Shown here one piece after another: positions 57,327 through 64,000 of a DNA stretch of 64,000 nucleotides. A program made the position numbers and the translations under genes. The notes under the pieces are model-generated. The model had not been told where the DNA came from. It saw only the letters and a program-made list of their open reading frames with translations, and searched no databases. Origin of the DNA: Avena insularis (taxonomy: Eukaryota > Streptophyta > Magnoliopsida > Poales > Poaceae); assembly GCA_023614405.1 (NCBI GenBank), contig CM042693.1, positions 156,752,731-156,816,730 of the forward strand, written 5' to 3'. Positions within the stretch are counted from its first letter, which is position 1. The number at the start of each line of letters is the position of its first letter.

Positions 57327-60300
57327 TCATTTTGGTGGATATCTAAAGAGTTCTCCGCCAGGCGTGACGACCTCATCAAGTATGAACCCCGCCAATTCCT
57401 CTTGAATGGCTCGTATGCGTTCAAATGGTAGGAGTTGGTCCCGCATCCGTTCGATCTGAATATATATGAAGAATGGGCCGTCAATATATATATAAGAATA
57501 AAACTCAACACAATTGATGGTAATAAAATAATGTTGTGGACTTTGTTTACTTACTCTAAGTTGTTCTAGTGCGGCTTGGCCCATCGCACATATCGTGTTG
57601 TGAATGAATTCGCAAACATAGTACCCACATAAGTTATTGCCGTGTCCCTGATGCGCGCACTTTACGAGAATAGAGTGTTCAATCAAAATAATAATCAATA
57701 AAGCATGATATAATGGAATTGGAAGCTAGCTAGTATTACTTACATTTTGGTCTACAAATTTTAGTTCTTCTGACCATTCACCCACGACCTTGCCCGTGAA
57801 CCTTTTCCAAACCCTGTCCGACAAAGAAAATGGATAAAGGAGTAATTAATTACTTATTGTCACGAAAGTTGCCGATCTAGTGCGATAATATGATTGAAAT
57901 TACCTCTGGAGCATCTCTCTAAAGTTTGCCCATATCTCTTTTTCTTTTCGTAACGAGTCCATGACAAGGACTTTTCCTGAGTCGGGTTGAATGACTAGCA
58001 GAATAAAGTGGAACCTACGCACGCATAACTCATCATCAGTTACACTTAACATCGAGTAAGCTGAAATAGAATGTGTACAAGAGAGAGGGTAACAGTACTC
58101 ACGAGAAGTTGTAAGGCAATAGTATTTCCCTTTTGGTTTGTTGTCTTAGTAAAGACGTTAGCAAGTAATCTTCTGTTTGCCCGGGTTTGGTTTCTACCAC
58201 TTCTTCATGAACTCTATTTGGGTCAACGAACCCAATGTCAAAAGGGCCTCCTTTCCTGCATTCCATAACCTTTTTCCTGCATAATAGTATATACAATGGT
58301 GAGCATATATATACATGCAATTAATAAAGTGAATGAGATGAGATATAAATTATAGAAATAGTACTTACACACAATAAAGGCTGATGGCAGCTTTGTCGAG
58401 TTCCTTCTAATTGAATAGAAAATGCAAGTCTTGAATATTGAAGTCGATCGCGTCATCTCCGCAGAAGAAAATATCATCTCTTATATGCGCCATGATCCAT
58501 TCTAACTTTCTCGTCTTGCAGAAATGAAGGTACCACTTGTGCAATTTTCGCATCTTTGTTGGTAGAGTCTTGAGCTCCTCTTTCTTGACGAGATTTTTCC
58601 CATACTTCCATGGCTGTATGGGGTTGGCATCGCATTTGGGCAAGTTGTCTCCCATGACGTTCAAGTATGCAATGTAAGTCATCCCCATCTCATTGGCCTT
58701 TCTTTGTAGCTCTGCCTCATAATCATTTACAGGAGGAGCGTCCCGTGTGTCGAACATTTGGAGCGGGGCACATGATTGGTTTTCCTGCTCTCCGAGCATG
58801 GGAACTGTTTCAGGGTGCCTCACTGCTACTTTCAGTCTCCTCTGGCGCCTTTGCATCCGCCTTCAAAATCTGGCGTCGTAGTCCGGCACAAGTGGGGTTT
58901 CAGGTTTGAAGATTTTGTAAAACTTCTCCACCGCCGGATCTATTTTCTCCTTTGGCTCGGCCCGTCTAGGTGCAAAGAATTTCTTGACCTGTTCTTCCGA
59001 GATCCTATTGGTCTCCTCGTCACTGCGATTCCACGGTAAAACCGGCAATGGCTTGGCGGAAGGCTGCGGGACGTAGTTTTTGAACTCTTTGGCGTACGGT
59101 TTCCTGCGGATTTCTTTGTGGCAGTGCTACTGATGCTCCTCGTGGCAGTGGTCTTCCGCTTACGCTGAGGAGATGGCTGAAGCACCGGAGATGGCCGACG
59201 GAGAGATGGCTGCCGCAGAGAGATGGTGACGGCCGGAGATGGCTACCGCAGGAGATGGCTGCCTTGGAGAGATGGCTGCCGCCAGAGAGATAGTCAAGCG
59301 GCGATCACGACGACGCCATGGAGACGGCAGGGGTGTTAGTGACCTCCAATTTGGAAGCACAATGTGTTCCTTCTTCCAAAGAATGGTTGTTTTCACTGCA
59401 AATTTGAGTTGAGTTTCCCCTTCACCTGTAGCATGGTCAAGCTGTGCTTCCTCATATTCCTTCACAACCTCATCCACCCCGACAATAGCATAGGCATCTG
59501 GAATCGGTCGGCAGTGGTAAGTTCCACCAGCTACAGGAGGTAAGGCATAGCCGACAGCCACCTTAATGGATAAGCCCATTAATCTCACATGCAGCTCAGC
59601 GTGTTCGCTCTCCGTGATCTCATCCACGGGGTATCGAGGACCCGTCATTTCAAGCGTGGGCTGCACGTTCCCCGTGGAAGCCACACCGCTTTTCCGCAGA
59701 GTCCGGCAGCTTCCAATGCAGGATCTTCGTGCCGCTGAGATGGGCCGGTAGCTTGATGGCTCTGTTGTGCATTCACTTGCGCCTGCAGCGCCGCAAGTGC
59801 ATGTTCTATCTGTGTCATCCGCTCTGTACGCTCTTTTTCTTTTCTGCCGCGCCATCTGTAAGAGTCGCTCCAGTCGGCAAACCCATCCTTCCACGTCATA
59901 CCCCCTGTGCCTCGTGCATGTCCAGGGTGTTCTTTTTTACTGATGGCGCGTGTGAGCTAGTCATTCTCTCTGTCGGGATGGAAGGTCCTGGCGGATGTTT
60001 CCTCGTATGCCGTGATGAGTTCAGTGACGGGTTTGGCAAGGAGGGTTGGGAAGATACACAATCCTGTTTCTGGGTCCAACCTTGCCCCGATTCCGTAGAA
60101 CCAAGTCTTTGCACGTAGGTCCCACCCATCTGTCTGGGGTGTGATCCCTCTCTCGCAGGGCCTTCTCAGCTTCCTCCCACTTAGGCCTCTGAGATATGTA
60201 GCCACCTGACCCCGTCCTCTGGTGATATTCCTTCTTCAGGGCATTAAGCGTATTGGTTTCTGACCTCTTTTTAGCTATAGCACTTTTTTTATATGTCTCA

Positions 60301-61035
60301 AATTCGGGCCAGTGAGGTCTTATCTTCGCATAATATGCGTCTTTGAAATTTGGAGTCTCGCCAGCTTTGACAAATTTGTTCAATTTTGTCTTCGATTCTA
60401 TGAGCGTCAACCATCTTCTTTAGAGTCCACTCTTTGACCTTTTCCTTTATAACCGGGTTGTTTTCATCCTCCTCTGGCGGAAGGGTGAAATTTACCAACA
60501 ACGAATTCCAAAGCGTTTCTTTGGATCTGTCATCGACAAAGGTACCGTCGCCCTTCTTTGGCTTATTCCAATTTTCAATTATGATTGGGATTTGGTCCCT
60601 AACAAGAACTCTAGCCTGACGTACAAATTTGCCTGGGGCCTTCTTGGGCTCCATCGGCCTGCCATCAACACGGACTGCTTCGATCGTGAACTTTGCACGA
60701 TCTTTCAACCGCTGGCTCGCGCCTCGCTTGCTCTTTTTCGTAGAAGAAGATGGTTGCTGGCTGGTCGATCCAGAGGGCTAAAAGAAGAAAGAAGCGTTAA
60801 TTAATACATGTAGAAGAAGATTGTTGGTAGAAGTCAGCAGAGGCTTAATCAATGCATATACCTCGTCGGACTTTGTAACCATTAAATTGCGTTCACCGGA
60901 GTCTTCATCTTCTCCATGACTAGTACTTGAGATGTAGTCATCATGTCCCTCCAAGTTCAGATATTGTGAGGTGTCCTCATCAATAATGTTCTCCATTATT
61001 TCTTCTTCTTCAAGGTTTCTACTAAGTGGATCCAT
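57327..61035 (-). pseudogene. CACTA-borne gene: Transposase_24, DUF8039, ULP1-like protease
   Basis: Minus strand. Exon 1 starts MDPLSRNLEEEE at 61035 and ends at a GT donor (60862/60861). Exon 2 opens at 60777 after CTTCTTTTAG and keeps phase. It codes a Transposase_24-like block (DRAKFTIEAVRVDGRP, PHWPEFETYKKSAIA, TGSGGYISQRPKW, with frameshifts near 60350 and 60130). DUF8039-like sequence follows (YPVDEITESEHAELHV, TYHCRPIPDAYAIVGVDEVV; 59340-59640), then an unusual repeat-rich segment (59160-59335). The C48 protease comes last: FDIGFVDPN, RFHFILLVI (His), VLVMDSL (Asp) and NLCGYYVCEF (Cys). The triad is visible but the gene has frameshifts. C48 proteases cut SUMO conjugates; the target here is unknown. 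Confidence 0.8.
59160..59335. repeat. Degenerate GC-rich tandem repeat in the ULP1 gene
   Basis: Repeated GAGATGGCTGCCG-like units with period about 20-30 bases. It separates the DUF8039 block from the downstream part of the gene. Confidence 0.65.
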
Positions 61036-61249
61036 AGTTTCTAAAACAATAATATTATCTAGAGTAAGAGTGTAAACATTCAAGTGGACTTGGATTCATA
61101 CACAAATATACATATTATTCATACCAAAATACACAAATGAGTCAGAGGTCCAATTTGTATACAAGTTTTAATCTATGCATGTAGTACAATTTATCGAGCA
61201 AACAAGTTTTAATCAGGATGAGTCAGCAATCATACACGTGGCAGACACG

Positions 61250-61460
61250 TGGCGCTCACCGGTGGGGTGACGTTGGTCTCGTCGGGCGGTGGTGCTCGTA
61301 GGGCGGCGGTGCTCGTCGGACGGATGCGGCGGTCTCGTCGGACGGCGGTGCTAGCGGCGGGCTCGTCGGGCGGCGGGCGGCGGCAGCGTTTAGGCGTGGC
61401 CTATGAGCTCCAAAGCGGCGGGAAAGAGAAGGCGAGGTGGTCGGGGCTCCTCGAAATAGG
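61250..61460. repeat. GC-rich degenerate repeat
   Basis: Repeats of CTCGTCGG, GGCGGTGCT and similar motifs upstream of the ULP1 gene. A related stretch occurs at 63040-63350 in the next CACTA fragment. Confidence 0.65.
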
Positions 61461-61499
61461 CTTGCGCTATATTAATATAGCAATCACAAGATACAACGA

Positions 61500-62146
61500 A
61501 AATGTTGGAGCAACAGAAAAGCAACAGCACAATCTAACCCAAAAGAAAATAAAGAGAAAAATAAAAGAAACAAATGCCGACATCGAGCAGATCGACGAAC
61601 GAAAACGACCCGTGACCGCTGCGCCCTCCGGAGTTGTCCCACCTCACTCCTAGCACTTCGAAGCACCGTGTTTCAAGCAACACCTTCAAGAAGGAATGCG
61701 ACGTCGACGACGCTGTTGCCCGGACTTGTCCTAGGGTTTCCCTCGATATCCTCTCAGTGTCAGAGGGTTTGGATGGATTCCCTGTTTCTAAACTTGTCGA
61801 GAGTCTGGCCATCAGACGCGCGTTGTCAGTGCTCCAGGAGAAAGGCTACCAGGACTGTGTCCTGGAATCGTACTGTCTGTCGATGATTCAACGCATCAGG
61901 TCGTCGGCCCAGGATCGCTTCCTTATGGGCATTGTTATTGGGGACATCAAGGTTCTTGCTAGGAGCTTCACTTCATGTTCGTTTAGGCATGTTTCTCGTA
62001 ATCTGAATGTCGCAGCACACTTATTAGCTCGTGCATCCGTGCGCTCTTCTTGTAATTTTTTTTTGGTGTTGCCCCGGAATTTATTCGGGCTGAACTTTGT
62101 ATTGATTTTATTTAGTCAATAAAGTGTGATATTCTCTAAAAAAAAG
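61500..62146 (+). pseudogene. LINE-like 3' fragment with RNase H-like domain and A-tail
   Basis: Plus strand. The frame 61634-62122 includes SLAIRRALSVLQEKGYQDCV, LESYCLSMIQRIRSS, IGDIKVLARSF and FRHVSRNLNVAAHLLARAS, matching the plant RNase H-like (RVT_3) domain found at the C-terminus of many LINEs. The usual second Asp (ESD) reads ESY. An AATAAA at 62118-62123 and an A-run at 62138-62145 end it. The left boundary is uncertain. It could instead be a processed copy of a host RNase H-like gene. Confidence 0.55.
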
Positions 62147-62159
62147 TCAGGGCACAGGA

Positions 62160-62580
62160 CCGGCACGGCACGATGTGAGCTATACGGGCCGAGGCTCGCC
62201 GGGGAAGACGACGATGACACGAGGCCGAGGCTCGCCGGGGAAGTATCCCTGTCGCCATCGGCCATACGGGTTGCACGGCGCGGGCAAGGGGGGACTCCCC
62301 CCTCTCCTCCTCGCCAACATGGACTCGTCGGCCCGCAACCCGACGAGGGAGCCGCGTCGCCGTCGCCCTCCGCGTCGGTTCCGGTGTGGCGTCGGCCGCC
62401 CGGCGGAAGTTTCGGCGGGCGCGGGATACCGTGGCTGGGCGTGTGGAGGCAAAGTCCTATGGCGCGGCCGCGCAGCGTTAGCGTTAGAGGGGCGTCTAGC
62501 CCCCCTTTAACACCGGTTCGTAGAATAACCGGTGTTAAAGCCCTTTTTCGGGATCAACAAAAGACCTCGTTTCCACTAGT
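62160..62580. repeat. CACTA right end: GC-rich block and subterminal palindrome
   Basis: Two copies of CGAGGCTCGCCGGGGAAG (about 62192 and 62225), a GC-rich segment, then TTTAACACCGGTTC with ACCGGTGTTAAAG (62506-62540) and the terminus. Confidence 0.7.
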
Positions 62581-62584
62581 GATA

Positions 62585-62656
62585 TTAACACAAGCACAAG
62601 CGTATGGACCGTCATGGTTTGGCTGACTTGCGTGCCACTGTCGTTATTATGAACTA
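62585..62656. other. Flank between CACTA and MITE
   Basis: No coding content. Probably the gypsy LTR continuing from 56796. Confidence 0.4.
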
Positions 62657-62813
62657 CTTCCTCCATTTCATTTTTAGCTTTGCGAAGAAAGTGTATCTAT
62701 ACCATTTTAAAGATGTAGGTTTACTTCGAATTTACACAAACATACATATTAAAAGGGGTCTAGATACATTTAATTATAAAGCTAAAATGTCTTATATTTT
62801 GAAATAGCGGGAG
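62657..62813. mobile_element. Stowaway-type MITE (157 bp)
   Basis: Inverted ends CTTCCTCCATTTC and GAAATAGCGGGAG, flanked by TA on both sides (62655-62656 and 62814-62815). Small, AT-rich and non-coding. It would depend on a Tc1/mariner transposase. Confidence 0.85.
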
Positions 62814-62815
62814 TA

Positions 62816-63014
62816 GCATAGAACTCATGCGTTGCTAAGACACCACCCTAAATCAACGAGTTATTTAGCTTGGGATTTTGAAAATCAAAGGAAAACAATT
62901 TTACATATGTAATAGTGTAAATCACATGATGATTTAAATATAGTGAAAACCACATAACATTATATACAGATTGATTTTAATAAATATTTTGAGGCACATG
63001 AAAAAATTCTGGGC
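62816..63014. other. AT-rich non-coding stretch
   Basis: No gene seen. It may be the rest of the interrupted gypsy LTR up to the next CACTA fragment. Confidence 0.4.
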
Positions 63015-64000
63015 CCGCCCCTGCTCACCGGCGTCGGCACGTACGGAGGCGGCGGGCTCGTCGAGCGGCGGTGCTAGTGGCGGATGCGGCGGTGGAGACG
63101 GGCGGCGTCGGCGCGGTGGAGACGCGCGGCATCGGGCGGTGCTCCGGCAAGGCGCGGTCGTCGGTGCGGTGGAGACGGGCAGCGTCGGCTGTGCTCCGGC
63201 GAGGCGCGGTCGGCCTGCTCCTGCACGGGGAAGAGGTGGTGGTCAGGGGGGCGGGAGAGGTCATACGGAAAATGGAGGCGGCGGCGGCGAGACGAACGAA
63301 CTCCGAGGGCGGCGGCGGCGAGACGCGCGAGCTCCAGCGGTGTTCGATCTGCTCTGGTTCATGGCACGAAGAAAGGAAAGGGAAGGCAAATTTAATAACC
63401 CCCCTTTAACACCGATTCGTGCCACGAACCGGTGTTAAAAGGGGGGATTTCGTTTCCCGCGCGCATTTATTACCACCCCCCTTTAACACCGGTTCCAGCC
63501 ACGAACCGGTGTTAAAGGGGGGGTGCGCGCGCGAAACGAAATAAATGCGCCCCCCCTTTAACACTGGTTCGTGTCTGGAACCGGTGTTAAAGGGGGGGCA
63601 TTTATTTCATGCATTAAAGGGGCATTTTTAATTCAAAAAATATGATATGAATTTAGAAAATTCATATCTTTTTCATTTCAACTCAGAAAAATATGAATAA
63701 TATATCATAATTTTCAGAAAAATAATATCTATCCATTCATGTAAATCATTTTATATTTACTTTACATGAAAATTTTCAAAATAATTAAAACACTTACATA
63801 TAAATTTTGATTATTCAATTCAAACAAAAATAAATTGTTAAATCCTAAAACTTTGAACATAAGAAATATTAAGCATCTAAAAATAAATCTAACCCTATTT
63901 TATTAGATCAAATCATATTTTAATGCCGCATCTTTTGTATTAACATTTTTGAATTGATTGGATATTTAAATGTCGCATCTTTTGTATACACTTGAATCTC
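63015..64000. mobile_element. Part of a second CACTA of the same family
   Basis: A GC-rich block (63040-63350) like 61250-61460 is followed by three palindromes with the ACCGGTGTTAAAG core (63400-63600) and an AT-rich, non-coding tail to the window edge. No CACTA terminus is visible; the left edge near 63015 is approximate. Confidence 0.6.
63400..63600. repeat. Three long CACTA palindromes
   Basis: Each has arms of about 20 bases (CCTTTAACACCGGTTC and its inverse) around a 5-8 base loop, e.g. about 63398-63447, 63475-63523 and 63552-63598. They are much like the subterminal repeats at 56806-57000. Confidence 0.8.

Larger units (their letters stand above)
56797..62581 (-). mobile_element. Complete CACTA transposon without transposase (5785 bp)
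   Basis: Ends CACTAGTGCAGG at 56797 and inverted CACTAGTGGAAAC at 62581, with target duplication ATA on both sides (56794-56796 and 62582-62584). Subterminal palindromes with the core ACCGGTGTTAAAG lie at both ends. The only gene is a ULP1-type protein on the minus strand; no TNP2 domain is present, so movement would need transposase from elsewhere. It also carries a LINE-like fragment at about 61500-62146. Confidence 0.85.

Noticed and set aside
1..64000. CRISPR array, bacterial operon or phage content
   Set aside because: No regular short spacers, no ribosome-binding-site operons; content is that of plant transposable elements.

Overview
This window looks like intergenic DNA from a large grass genome, most likely Pooideae. 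The support is a BARE/Angela-type copia LTR (starting TGAAGGAAATATGCCCTAG), chromovirus-type Ty3/gypsy elements, CACTA transposons with grass-type TPase and ULP1 genes, and a Stowaway MITE. I found no intact host gene, rRNA, functional tRNA or CRISPR array. Almost every base can be assigned to a transposable element or a fragment of one, and most coding regions are broken.

Layout. 1-944: plus-strand Ty3/gypsy pol fragment. 945-29177: minus-strand Ty3/gypsy chromovirus with ~4.06-kb LTRs (3' LTR 945-5001; 5' LTR truncated, 27251-29177), gag-pro at 24366-25972, an extra upstream gene (ORF0) at 26204-27022, and integrase plus chromodomain at 5062-6810. It is split by 6811-24352, a tandem array of a non-autonomous LTR retrotransposon: three ~4.07-kb LTRs and two complete 1873-bp internal regions plus one truncated, coding only a multi-zinc-knuckle protein. 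29178-33797: diverged relative of the array element (copy D). 33798-35040: LTR-like piece of another gypsy. 35041-40301: CACTA element with a broken TNP2-type transposase. 40302-41770: minus-strand gypsy gag. 41771-45075: LTR of a third subfamily of the non-autonomous element (copy E). 45076-53313: BARE/Angela-like copia with an extra partial internal end on its left. 53314-56796: minus-strand gypsy with a Transposase_28-type domain, leader repeats and LTR. 56797-62581: complete CACTA with matching 3-bp target duplications, coding a ULP1-type protein but no transposase. 62657-62813: Stowaway MITE. About 63015-64000: part of another CACTA with long perfect palindromes.

How the parts relate. 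The non-autonomous element and the minus-strand chromovirus share the initiator-Met primer binding site, a hairpin just before the polypurine tract, LTR size and LTR internal order. I infer that the small element relies on chromovirus enzymes. The most interesting signal is in the LTRs. Every gypsy-type LTR here carries a module of short palindromes and hairpins, and its sequence differs between families while base pairing is kept. This suggests a selected RNA (or DNA) structure shared by autonomous and non-autonomous elements. Most in-frame stop codons can be explained by C-to-T or G-to-A changes, as expected of methylated, silenced elements.
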